A DNA stretch of 5,116 nt from Emcibacter sp. Lineage in GTDB: Bacteria; Pseudomonadota; Alphaproteobacteria; Sphingomonadales; Emcibacteraceae. Under the pieces are notes generated by a model, which saw only the letters and a program-made list of their open reading frames with translations, made no database searches and was not told where the DNA came from. The position numbers and the translations under genes were made by a program. The DNA lies in NCBI GenBank assembly GCA_023142175.1, contig JAGLJX010000060.1, positions 1 to 5,116 on the forward strand, read 5' to 3'. Shown here in pieces: positions 1 through 5,116 of the stretch; position 1 is the stretch's first letter, and the number at the start of each line of letters is the position of its first letter.

Positions 1-401
1 ACATTGGGCCGGGATTCGTAAATAATCCCGATCACGCCTAAGGGAACACGAACCCGTGAAATATTCAGTCCATTGGGCCGATCCCACTGGGCCATGACAT
101 CACCCACGGGATCAGGCAATTTTGCGATAGCTTCAAGGGAGGTGGCAATAGCTTCAACTCTTGCCGTATCCAAAGCCAACCGATCCAACATGGCACCGGC
201 CAGACCCCGTGCCGTTGCAATCTCCATATCCTTGGCATTGGCGGCGAGAATATTATCTTTATCCGCCCGAATGTGGTGGGCAGCAGACACGAGAGCTTTA
301 TTTTTTTGTTCTGTAGGGGCATTGGCCAGCATCGTCGCCGCAGTATTTGCTGCCTTACCCATATCCTGCATCATATCTTTAATGGATTGCTCTGTCGTCA
401 T
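1..401 (-). CDS. proA: Glutamate-5-semialdehyde dehydrogenase (gamma-glutamyl phosphate reductase), N-terminal part
   Basis: This is the second enzyme of proline synthesis. It uses NADPH to reduce the gamma-glutamyl phosphate made by ProB to glutamate-5-semialdehyde in the cytoplasm. Only the first 133 codons, plus two bases of the next, lie in the window; the family is usually about 415-430 residues, so the catalytic cysteine is beyond the left edge. The stretch VPLGVIGIIYESRPN at residues 119-133 is the conserved ProA signature in the nucleotide-binding half, and the preceding helical region (AANAKDME near 53-60, MLDRL near 71-75) also fits the family. The ATG at 401 gives the expected N-terminal length. 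It lies 13 bases after the proB stop with only a weak GAAAG upstream, so translation is probably coupled to proB. The truncation is due to the window edge, not to a mutation. Confidence 0.95.
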   Translation of the reverse strand, partial: MTTEQSIKDMMQDMGKAANTAATMLANAPTEQKNKALVSAAHHIRADKDNILAANAKDMEIATARGLAGAMLDRLALDTARVEAIATSLEAIAKLPDPVGDVMAQWDRPNGLNISRVRVPLGVIGIIYESRPN

Positions 402-414
402 GGTGTATCTGCTT

Positions 415-1554
415 TCAGTTTATAACAAGGTCATTGCGGTGGATAATTTCATCCCGACCGCTAAACCCAAGTATTTGTTCGATCTCATGGCTTCTGTGGC
501 CCATTAATTTGATCGTGTCTTCAGCATTATAGGCGATGAGGCCCTGCCCGATGGTTGTGCCGTTTACACAAATAATACGTATGGTGTCGCCACGGTCAAA
601 TTTCCCCTCAACCCGGACCACTCCCGCAGGTAATAGGCTCTTGCCTGATTTTAAGGCATTCACGGCCCCGTCATCTATGATAAGGCTGCCGGAGATATCC
701 AGACTGGCGCCAATCCATTTTTTCTTGGCGGCCAGCGGATTGCCAGACGCATGAAACCATGTGCCCGCACCGCCGTTAAAATAGCGTTGAATGGGCGAGG
801 TGGCTGTACCGTTGCTGATCACCATATTGCAGCCACTGGCGACAGCGATTTTTGCCGCTGCAATCTTGGTCACCATGCCGCCTGAGCCGAAGCCTGTGGA
901 TATGGGTTCTCCTGCCATATTCTCGATAGAGGTGGTTATTTCCCTGACCTCATGTATCAGTTCCGCAGATGAACAATGATTAGGGTCCGCGTTAAATAAT
1001 CCATCTATATCCGATAATAAAAACAGGCAGTCGGCTTCACACATGCTGGCCACCCGTGCGGCAAGCCGATCATTATCGCCGTAGCGCACTTCATCAGTGG
1101 CGACGGTGTCATTCTCATTGATCATGGGAACCACGTTCAGTTCCAGCAGGCGGTTAATGGTGTTGCGTGCGTTAAGGTAACGGCGGCGTTCTTCCGTATC
1201 GCCGTAAGTGAGCAGGATTTGCGCCATGGGAATGTCATGCTTTCCCAGAGTGGTGCGGTAGGCAGTGGCAAGTTCAATCTGTCCGACTGCAGCGGCGGCC
1301 TGATTTTCTTCCAGTTTCTTGCTCATGGTAAGATTGAGAATTTTGCGACCAAGCCCGATAGAGCCGGACGACACCAATATCACCTGATAGCCCTTGGCGC
1401 GTAGGAAAGCCACATCACGGGCGATACCCTCTAGCCAGCCCACGCGAAGCTGTCCACTGTCCTTATGGATCAGCAGGGCGCTGCCGATTTTGATGATGAT
1501 GCGCTTCCAGCCTTCACTGTGGCGGGTGATGATACTGTTTGTTGTCTCGTTCAT
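415..1554 (-). CDS. proB: Glutamate 5-kinase with C-terminal PUA domain
   Basis: ProB phosphorylates the gamma-carboxylate of glutamate with ATP, the first and usually proline-inhibited step of proline synthesis. The 379-residue product is slightly longer than E. coli ProB (367). The amino-acid-kinase domain covers about residues 17-270. It shows the phosphate-binding KIGSALL (22-28), SSGSIGLGR (62-70), the substrate-binding MINENDTVATDEVRYGDND (144-162), LLSDIDGLFNADP (179-191) and GFGSGGMVTKIAAAKIA (221-237). A PUA domain follows at about 280-370, so this is the two-domain bacterial form. All key motifs look intact. The ATG at 1554 is 20 bases after the obg stop and has only a weak AGAG upstream, which suggests co-transcription and perhaps coupling with obg. 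proA follows after 13 bases, so the substrate-channelling partner enzymes are made together. Confidence 0.97.
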   Translation of the reverse strand: MNETTNSIITRHSEGWKRIIIKIGSALLIHKDSGQLRVGWLEGIARDVAFLRAKGYQVILVSSGSIGLGRKILNLTMSKKLEENQAAAAVGQIELATAYRTTLGKHDIPMAQILLTYGDTEERRRYLNARNTINRLLELNVVPMINENDTVATDEVRYGDNDRLAARVASMCEADCLFLLSDIDGLFNADPNHCSSAELIHEVREITTSIENMAGEPISTGFGSGGMVTKIAAAKIAVASGCNMVISNGTATSPIQRYFNGGAGTWFHASGNPLAAKKKWIGASLDISGSLIIDDGAVNALKSGKSLLPAGVVRVEGKFDRGDTIRIICVNGTTIGQGLIAYNAEDTIKLMGHRSHEIEQILGFSGRDEIIHRNDLVIN

Positions 1555-1574
1555 ATTGTGGCTCTGAATAAACG

Positions 1575-2651
1575 TTATAGGGGGGACCAGCCTCCGTCCT
1601 GATTTCCTTCTTTGTCTGTTTCGTCATCTGCCGGTCGGGCCTCTTCGCGCTTTTCAACCTCTTTAGCATGGTCAATATTTTTCAGAAGGGCGCGTAACAT
1701 CTTTTCTATCCCGAAATGGGTTACCGCTGATATGGGTACTATCAGTGCATCGGTTACGGCGGAAAGTTCTTCCGACAGCATTTCGATCAATTCACTGTCC
1801 AACGCATCACATTTGTTCAGTCCGATAATCTCGGGCTTTTCTGACAGGCCGCCGCCATAGGATTCTAACTCATGGCGAATGGTCTTATAGGCCGCGGCCA
1901 CATCGTCTCCGGTGGCATCAATCATATGTAATATGGTGGTGCAGCGTTCGATATGACCTAAGAACCGGTCGCCCAGACCGTGACCTTCATGCGCCCCTTC
2001 AATCAAGCCCGGAATATCGGCGACAACAAACTCTCGCTGGTCCACATGGACAACCCCCAACTGGGGCTTCAGGGTCGTGAAGGGGTAATCGGCGATTTTA
2101 GGCTTTGCTCGGCTGACTGCGGACAGGAAAGTTGACTTCCCTGCATTGGGCAGGCCCACAAGGCCCGCATCCGCCATTAGCTTCAACCGCAACCATATCC
2201 ACATTTCCTCAGCAGGGCCGCCGGGGGTGGTGCGCCTTGGCGCCTGATTGACAGAGGATTTAAAGGCTGCATTACCCGTACCCGGATGACCGCCTTCGAG
2301 CATCATGACCATCTGACCCTCTTCGGTCAGGTCGGCCAGCATGACGCCGTAATCTTCATCAAAAATCTGTGTGCCGATGGGAACCTGTAGAAAATTGTCT
2401 TCGCCCTTGCCACCGGTACGGTTTTTGCCCATGCCATGACCGCCGCGCCCGGCTTTGAAATGCTGGCGGTAGCGATAATCGATCAGGGTGTTCAGGCCGC
2501 TGACGCACTCGATCAGAACATGACCGCCCCGGCCACCATTGCCCCCGTCCGGCCCGCCAAATTCAACACATTTCTCACGCCGAAAGCTCAGACAGCCGTC
2601 TCCGCCGCCACCTGACTTTATGTATATTTTGCTTTGGTCAAGGAATTTCAT
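1575..2651 (-). CDS. obgE: Obg/CgtA GTPase, 50S ribosome assembly factor
   Basis: Obg is an essential GTPase that binds the large ribosomal subunit late in assembly and links growth to stress and cell-cycle control. Numbered from the ATG at 2651 (358 residues), the glycine-rich Obg fold covers about 1-155 ([42 protein letters not shown]). The G domain follows with G1 GLPNAGKS (166-173), G2 threonines in YPFTT (189-193), G3 DIPG (212-215), G4 NKCD (279-282) and G5 SAVT (308-311). A short charged tail of about 25 residues ends the protein. I chose this ATG because Obg proteins normally begin MKFLDxxKI. A GTG six codons upstream (2669) is also in frame, but it sits almost on the terminator and is preceded by pyrimidines with no Shine-Dalgarno. 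The gene follows rpmA after a terminator and precedes proB by 20 bases, a common alphaproteobacterial order. Confidence 0.97.
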   Translation of the reverse strand: MKFLDQSKIYIKSGGGGDGCLSFRREKCVEFGGPDGGNGGRGGHVLIECVSGLNTLIDYRYRQHFKAGRGGHGMGKNRTGGKGEDNFLQVPIGTQIFDEDYGVMLADLTEEGQMVMMLEGGHPGTGNAAFKSSVNQAPRRTTPGGPAEEMWIWLRLKLMADAGLVGLPNAGKSTFLSAVSRAKPKIADYPFTTLKPQLGVVHVDQREFVVADIPGLIEGAHEGHGLGDRFLGHIERCTTILHMIDATGDDVAAAYKTIRHELESYGGGLSEKPEIIGLNKCDALDSELIEMLSEELSAVTDALIVPISAVTHFGIEKMLRALLKNIDHAKEVEKREEARPADDETDKEGNQDGGWSPL

Positions 2652-2670
2652 GTTATCTAGTCTATCCACA

Positions 2671-2706
2671 AATAAGAAAAAGGGGAATGAAAAACACTCC
2701 CCTTTT
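2671..2706 (-). terminator. Intrinsic terminator between rpmA and obg
   Basis: Reading along the minus strand, the arm AAAAGGGGAGTG (2706-2695), a loop of five T (2694-2690) and the arm CATTCCCCTTTT (2689-2678) form a 12-base-pair stem with a single G-U pair. It is followed by a T-rich run, TCTTATTT. The adenines opposite the T run make it a typical Rho-independent terminator. It starts 28 bases after the rpmA stop and ends 20 bases before the obg ATG. It probably ends most rplU-rpmA transcripts and lets a fraction read through into obg-proB-proA. Confidence 0.85.
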
Positions 2707-2734
2707 AGAATTCTGCATTTGAAAGTTGTAAGTT

Positions 2735-2989
2735 TTAGGCTTCGTCAACACAGACATAGCTGCGTTTTTGTTTGCCTTTATAGAAACGAACTTTCCCTTG
2801 CGTCAGGGCAAACAGGGTGTGATCCTTGCCCATGCCGACATTAGTTGCCGGGTAGAATTTAGTGCCCCGTTGGCGCACGATGATATTGCCTGGAATAACA
2901 ACTTCACCAGCATATTTTTTTACACCAAGGCGACGACCCGCTGAGTCGCGACCGTTATTGGTACTACCGCCAGCTTTCTTATGTGCCAT
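2735..2989 (-). CDS. rpmA: 50S ribosomal protein L27
   Basis: L27 is a small basic protein of the large subunit whose flexible N-terminus reaches the peptidyl-transferase centre. The 84-residue product is full length and matches the family from end to end: [19 protein letters not shown] at the N-terminus, [20 protein letters not shown] (21-40), [20 protein letters not shown] (41-60) and the VRFYKG end region. There is no Firmicutes-type cleaved N-terminal extension, since the mature MAHKKAGG sequence begins directly. The ATG at 2989 lies two bases after the rplU stop. Its strong Shine-Dalgarno GAGGAG (2998-3003) is formed by two glutamate codons at the end of rplU, so the two proteins are probably translated in a coupled way. 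A terminator follows 28 bases downstream. Confidence 0.98.
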   Translation of the reverse strand: MAHKKAGGSTNNGRDSAGRRLGVKKYAGEVVIPGNIIVRQRGTKFYPATNVGMGKDHTLFALTQGKVRFYKGKQKRSYVCVDEA

Positions 2990-2991
2990 TG

Positions 2992-3474
2992 TTATTTCTC
3001 CTCGGTTTTCTTAGTGGTTTTCTTAGCGACCTTCTTCGCAGCTGGTTTTTTAGCTGCGGGTTTCTTTGCGGCGGCGGCTTTTTTAGGAGCGGATTTTTTT
3101 GCTACCGGCGTTTCATCTGCTTTCGCAGGCGCGGCCTTTTTAGGGGCGGCTTTCTTAGCGGCAGCTTTGCCTATCTCAAGAATACGCAGTACCGTCAGAT
3201 GTTGACGGTGACCATTTTTACGGCGATAATTCTGCCGGCGTTTTTTCTTGAAAATAATGATTTTTGCGGCGCGGGACTGTTCAAGAATTTCGGCGGTTAC
3301 AACGGTACCGGAAATTGTCGGGGTTCCTACCTTGACGCCTTTGTCATCACCAACCATCAAAATATGGTCAAGGGTGATTTTGGCGCCGGTTTCACCGTCC
3401 AGCTTTTCAACTTTAATTACATCACCAGCAGCAACTTTATATTGCTTTGCACCGGTTTTGACGACTGCAAACAT
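2992..3474 (-). CDS. rplU: 50S ribosomal protein L21 with long Lys/Ala-rich C-terminal tail
   Basis: L21 binds 23S rRNA in the large subunit. Residues 1-100 form the normal L21 core: [18 protein letters not shown] at the start, [16 protein letters not shown], and the basic signature [20 protein letters not shown] (75-94). E. coli L21 ends near residue 103, but this protein continues to 160. The extra 60 residues contain 21 lysines and 20 alanines in PAAKK/APKKAA-like units, interrupted by one acidic patch (ADETP, 118-123) and ending TEEK. Such histone-H1-like tails are known on some alphaproteobacterial L21 proteins; their role is not settled and disorder is likely. The ATG at 3474 has a good AAGGA seven bases upstream. 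The gene is first in its operon, behind a strong promoter and a structured leader, and its last codons carry the rpmA ribosome-binding site. Confidence 0.97.
   Translation of the reverse strand: MFAVVKTGAKQYKVAAGDVIKVEKLDGETGAKITLDHILMVGDDKGVKVGTPTISGTVVTAEILEQSRAAKIIIFKKKRRQNYRRKNGHRQHLTVLRILEIGKAAAKKAAPKKAAPAKADETPVAKKSAPKKAAAAKKPAAKKPAAKKVAKKTTKKTEEK
2998..3003 (-). promoter_or_regulatory. Ribosome-binding site of rpmA embedded in the end of rplU
   Basis: GAGGAG on the minus strand, eight bases before the rpmA ATG, is also the codons for Glu158 and Glu159 of L21. Ribosomes finishing rplU would stand on or next to this site, which favours coupled, equal production of L21 and L27. Confidence 0.75.
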
Positions 3475-3595
3475 ATCTGTTTCCTTGTTTTATCTTCTGG
3501 TCATAGCCGGTAACTGATAGAGATCAGTATTTTCAGACCGGGGTATGACGAATGTCATCTTTATTATGCGGGACTCGTGTCCCAATTAAGAAAGT
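3475..3595 (-). promoter_or_regulatory. Structured 5' leader of rplU with three hairpins
   Basis: The predicted transcript start (about 3595) leaves a leader of roughly 120 bases. It holds three consecutive perfect hairpins on the minus strand: GGGAC-ACGA-GTCCC (3583-3570), ATGAC-ATTC-GTCAT (3558-3545) and ACTGAT-CTCT-ATCAGT (3528-3513). The third is enclosed by an outer CCGGT/ACCGG stem (3541-3537 with 3511-3507). A single-stranded A-rich stretch with the AAGGA Shine-Dalgarno follows. Ribosomal protein operons often use leaders for feedback by one of their products, and an L21 leader is known in Firmicutes; whether this one works that way is inference. I do not recognise it as a named RNA family. 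Confidence 0.5.
3513..3528. repeat. 16-base inverted repeat resembling an FNR box
   Basis: ACTGAT-CTCT-ATCAGT is a perfect inverted repeat with six-base arms. Its core CTGAT-N4-ATCAG matches the FNR consensus TTGAT-N4-ATCAA at four of five positions in each half with the right spacing. It lies about 75 bases downstream of the predicted rplU start, where a bound regulator would block rather than activate. It also forms the tip of a leader hairpin, which is the simpler explanation. Confidence 0.4.
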
Positions 3596-3601
3596 GGCCG
3601 A

Positions 3602-3629
3602 AATATAGCGTTATAAGGCCTTCTGTCAA
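3602..3629 (-). promoter_or_regulatory. Sigma-70-type promoter of the rplU operon
   Basis: On the minus strand a perfect -35 hexamer TTGACA (3629-3624) is followed by a 16-base spacer and the -10 hexamer TATATT (3607-3602), which matches TATAAT at five of six positions. The predicted start is near 3595. The promoter begins 17 bases after the fnrL stop codon, so the ribosomal operon does not depend on fnrL transcription. The spacer contains the palindrome AAGGCCTT (3615-3622). This is the strongest constitutive promoter in the window, as expected for ribosomal proteins. Confidence 0.8.
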
Positions 3630-3646
3630 GAAATTTTATGAAAAAT

Positions 3647-4414
3647 TCAGCCGCCTTCTGACAGGGTGGCAAGGGCATCGGGGTTTTTCAGGAAAACCTT
3701 GTGGGCGCCGTCCAGTTCAATGAGGCCGAGTTTATGGAGATTTGTGAATTGCCGACTGATGGTTTCAACGGTCAGGCCCAGAAAATCAGCGATATCCGTA
3801 CGGCTCATAGGAATATCAATCTCATTATTATTCTGCCCGTCAAGACGGCCCGATTTCTTCTGCATTGTCATCAGAAAGCTACAGAGCCTTTCCTTGGCGT
3901 TTTTCCGCCCTAAAAGAAGCATCTGAGCATGGGTTGAATCCAGCTCGGTGCGGGTTATATCAAAGGCCCGTTCGCCCAATGCGGGGAATTCCTGAAAGGA
4001 TTCGGTGATTTTTGCCCTTGTGAAACGGCAGATATCCACATCAGTAATGGCTTCTGCGGTAAAGCTGTATTTATCCTTGCATGACAGACCAAAAAAATCA
4101 CCAGTAAACAGGAAGCTTGTTATCTGACGGCGTCCATCGGACAGCATTTTCGAAATACGAACAGCACCGCTTCTGATATTATAGATATAATCTGCATTCT
4201 CAGCCTCAGAACAGATAACCTGCCGGGCGGTTTTCTGAAAATCCGTTGAAATTTTAGAGAATTCTTTCAGCTCGTCCGCGTCCAGAACATTGCATAACGA
4301 AATATGACGTGACGAACAGCCTTTGCAGGCCGTGTTATAGGGGCAATTATTAGCCGCCAGCCGGAGAGACGTTTCTGGCTTTTCGCCAGATACTTTATAT
4401 GGAGTTATGCTCAA
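3647..4414 (-). CDS. fnrL: FNR-type oxygen-sensing transcriptional regulator (Crp/Fnr family, FnrL-like)
   Basis: This 255-residue protein is an anaerobic regulator that would bind TTGAT-N4-ATCAA when its oxygen-sensitive [4Fe-4S] cluster is intact. Likely cluster ligands are C30, C33 and C41 (C-x2-C-x7-C, the alphaproteobacterial FnrL/FnrN spacing) and C129, which aligns with C122 of E. coli FNR. C24 is extra. The cyclic-nucleotide-like sensor barrel covers about 50-145 (IRSGAVRISK, GRRQITSFLFTGDFFGL). A dimer helix follows near 150-175 (LLLGRKNAKERL), then a helix-turn-helix with recognition helix LTVETISRQF (214-223), where E217, S220 and R221 are the FNR DNA-contact residues. The start is TTG at 4414, with AGGGA nine bases upstream. 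No in-frame ATG or GTG occurs between it and the upstream in-frame TAA. It diverges from a usp gene carrying an FNR box. No clear promoter of its own was found. Confidence 0.92.
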   Translation of the reverse strand: MSITPYKVSGEKPETSLRLAANNCPYNTACKGCSSRHISLCNVLDADELKEFSKISTDFQKTARQVICSEAENADYIYNIRSGAVRISKMLSDGRRQITSFLFTGDFFGLSCKDKYSFTAEAITDVDICRFTRAKITESFQEFPALGERAFDITRTELDSTHAQMLLLGRKNAKERLCSFLMTMQKKSGRLDGQNNNEIDIPMSRTDIADFLGLTVETISRQFTNLHKLGLIELDGAHKVFLKNPDALATLSEGG

Positions 4415-4423
4415 TTTGCTCAG

Positions 4424-4428
4424 TCCCT
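4424..4428 (-). promoter_or_regulatory. Ribosome-binding site supporting the TTG start of fnrL
   Basis: AGGGA on the minus strand lies nine bases before the TTG at 4414. It decides the start, since no ATG or GTG is available in frame upstream and the first internal ATG (codon 90) would remove the cysteine cluster. A CTG three codons further upstream is in frame but too close to this site. Confidence 0.6.
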
Positions 4429-4559
4429 GTAAAACACTCGAAGTACAATACCCGTAATTTTTTTATTACTTTCCTAGTTTATAACATAATTATCTTAATA
4501 ATACATGGTGTGAATTGAAAAAACAGGTCATGGCTGTAATTTATTGAAGTAATAGTAAC

Positions 4560-4573
4560 TTGATAGGAGTCAA
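4560..4573. promoter_or_regulatory. FNR box upstream of usp
   Basis: TTGAT-AGGA-GTCAA matches the FNR consensus TTGAT-N4-ATCAA at nine of ten defined bases. Its centre (between 4566 and 4567) is exactly 41.5 bases upstream of the usp start predicted from the TATAAT at 4596-4601, the standard position for class II activation by FNR. The site is shared with the divergent fnrL gene, about 146 bases from its start codon, so it might also take part in autoregulation, although that is less certain. Confidence 0.82.
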
Positions 4574-4595
4574 ATTTACTTTCAGGCTTTTAATG

Positions 4596-4601
4596 TATAA
4601 T
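4596..4601 (+). promoter_or_regulatory. -10 element of the usp promoter
   Basis: This is a perfect TATAAT, 30 bases before the usp ATG, with a predicted start near 4608. The bases where a -35 element would be (about 4573-4578, AATTTA) do not resemble TTGACA. A weak -35 replaced by an activator site is what an FNR-dependent promoter should look like. Confidence 0.75.
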
Positions 4602-4619
4602 ATATCCATGAATTAAAAC

Positions 4620-4628
4620 AGGAGAAGG
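4620..4628 (+). promoter_or_regulatory. Ribosome-binding site of usp
   Basis: AGGAGAAGG lies just before the ATG at 4632 and offers two overlapping good Shine-Dalgarno cores (AGGAG and AAGGA). Together with the consensus -10 it predicts strong expression once the promoter is activated. Confidence 0.7.
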
Positions 4629-4631
4629 AAA

Positions 4632-5075
4632 ATGTCAGTACAGGTAAAGTATATTGTCGGATATGACGGGGGTGAACTTAGTATGCGGGCGGCGGAACTT
4701 GCGGTCGAGAAAATGAAATTCCGGGGCGGCGGGATTTTATTGCTGGCCTATATAGTGGACTGGTCCGAATTTGAGGTGATGTCCGTGGAAGAACTGGCCG
4801 TGCGCCACAGTCAGCATATGGAACAGCTGGAAACTGCCGAGCAGGATATTATGGCGCCAGCGCGTGCGAAACTTGAAGCGGAAGGCATTACCATAGAATC
4901 CCATGTACAGGTGGGTCATGCTGCTGAAGTTATCAGCGCACTGGCGGATGAACAGGGTGCGGATCAGATATTCATTGGCCACAAAAGCAGTGGGCTTTTA
5001 GCCAAGCTTGGTCTGGGCAGTGTTGCTTACGGTATATTGCAGAAAGCTAAGGTTCCGGTTACTGTGGTCCCCTAG
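4632..5075 (+). CDS. Universal stress protein, single UspA domain
   Basis: This is a 147-residue cytoplasmic protein of the UspA family: one alpha/beta domain, normally a dimer, raised during starvation or low oxygen; the precise job of most members is unknown. The first strand and loop IVGYDGGELSMRAAELA (8-24) carry D12, which usually contacts the nucleotide. The family's ATP-binding pattern G-x2-G-x9-G-S/T is seen near the end as GHKS at 116-119 and GS at 129-130, with serine in place of the second glycine, so nucleotide binding is probable but not certain. The C-terminal strand VPVTVVP (141-147) is typical. Length is normal. It diverges from fnrL, and its promoter has an FNR box at -41.5, so it is most likely induced when oxygen is scarce. 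I cannot name which usp paralogue it is. Confidence 0.93.
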   Translation: MSVQVKYIVGYDGGELSMRAAELAVEKMKFRGGGILLLAYIVDWSEFEVMSVEELAVRHSQHMEQLETAEQDIMAPARAKLEAEGITIESHVQVGHAAEVISALADEQGADQIFIGHKSSGLLAKLGLGSVAYGILQKAKVPVTVVP

Positions 5076-5116
5076 GCTAGAACCCGTATGCTATTGATAA
5101 TTTGATATTTCTACCG

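Noticed and set aside
65..322. Minus-strand open frame of 85 codons within proA
   Set aside because: It is in another frame of the same strand as proA; the proA frame carries the family signature.
73..507. Plus-strand open frame of 144 codons opposite proA/proB
   Set aside because: It is antisense to two well-conserved genes, spans their junction and shows no recognisable domain.
2539..2844. Plus-strand open frame across the obg-rpmA gap
   Set aside because: It runs antisense through the terminator and both flanking genes and has no supporting motif.
2995..3174. DNA tandem repeat in the rplU tail
   Set aside because: The repetition is at the protein level; the codons vary and no exact long DNA repeat unit is seen.
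2983..3513. Plus-strand open frames over rplU that read like a hydrophobic, Phe/Ala/Gly-rich membrane protein
   Set aside because: They are the antisense of the Lys/Ala-rich L21 tail, whose AAA/AAG codons read as Phe/Leu. No ribosome-binding site or family match, and rplU on the other strand is certain.
4454..4469. Inverted repeat GTAAT-T6-ATTAC between fnrL and usp
   Set aside because: The arms are only five A/T-rich bases, and such repeats are expected by chance here. It is also too weak to be a terminator.
4441..4520. Promoter for fnrL
   Set aside because: Several AT-rich hexamers such as TATAAA occur, but none has a -35 partner at proper spacing, so no promoter is claimed.
5095..5108. 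Possible second FNR box TTGAT-AATT-TGATA after usp
   Set aside because: The left half is perfect but the right half does not match ATCAA; it is more a direct TTGAT repeat in AT-rich DNA.
5076..5116. Terminator or further gene after usp
   Set aside because: The remaining 41 bases show no hairpin with a T-run and no credible start.

Overview
The window looks like a chromosomal segment of a moderate-GC alphaproteobacterium. The clues are the gene order (rplU, rpmA, obg, proB, proA on one strand), an Fnr protein with the C-x2-C-x7-C iron-sulfur spacing typical of alphaproteobacterial FnrL/FnrN, and an L21 protein with a lysine/alanine-rich C-terminal tail. This assignment rests on recognised protein features, not on a database search. 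No mobile element, CRISPR array, tRNA, rRNA or phage gene was seen.

Layout, right to left along the minus strand: an Fnr-type oxygen-sensing regulator (3647-4414, TTG start); a 172-base gap with a near-consensus sigma-70 promoter (3602-3629) and a leader of about 120 bases with three successive hairpins; rplU (L21) and rpmA (L27), two bases apart; a strong intrinsic terminator (about 2671-2706); the GTPase gene obg; proB; and the first 133 codons of proA, cut by the left edge. On the plus strand, diverging from fnrL, is a single-domain universal stress protein gene (4632-5075).

The genes suggest two units. One is a growth operon: two large-subunit ribosomal proteins, the ribosome-assembly GTPase Obg, and the first two enzymes of proline synthesis. 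The terminator between rpmA and obg would let the ribosomal genes be made in excess of the downstream genes. The other is a low-oxygen response pair. The usp gene has an FNR box (9 of 10 consensus bases) centred exactly 41.5 bases upstream of the start predicted from a perfect TATAAT, which is the textbook geometry of an FNR-activated class II promoter, and the gene for a matching FNR protein is its divergent neighbour.

No wholly new system is visible. The most interesting points are regulatory: the FNR-usp circuit, the structured rplU leader containing an FNR-like inverted repeat, and the terminator inside the operon just before obg.
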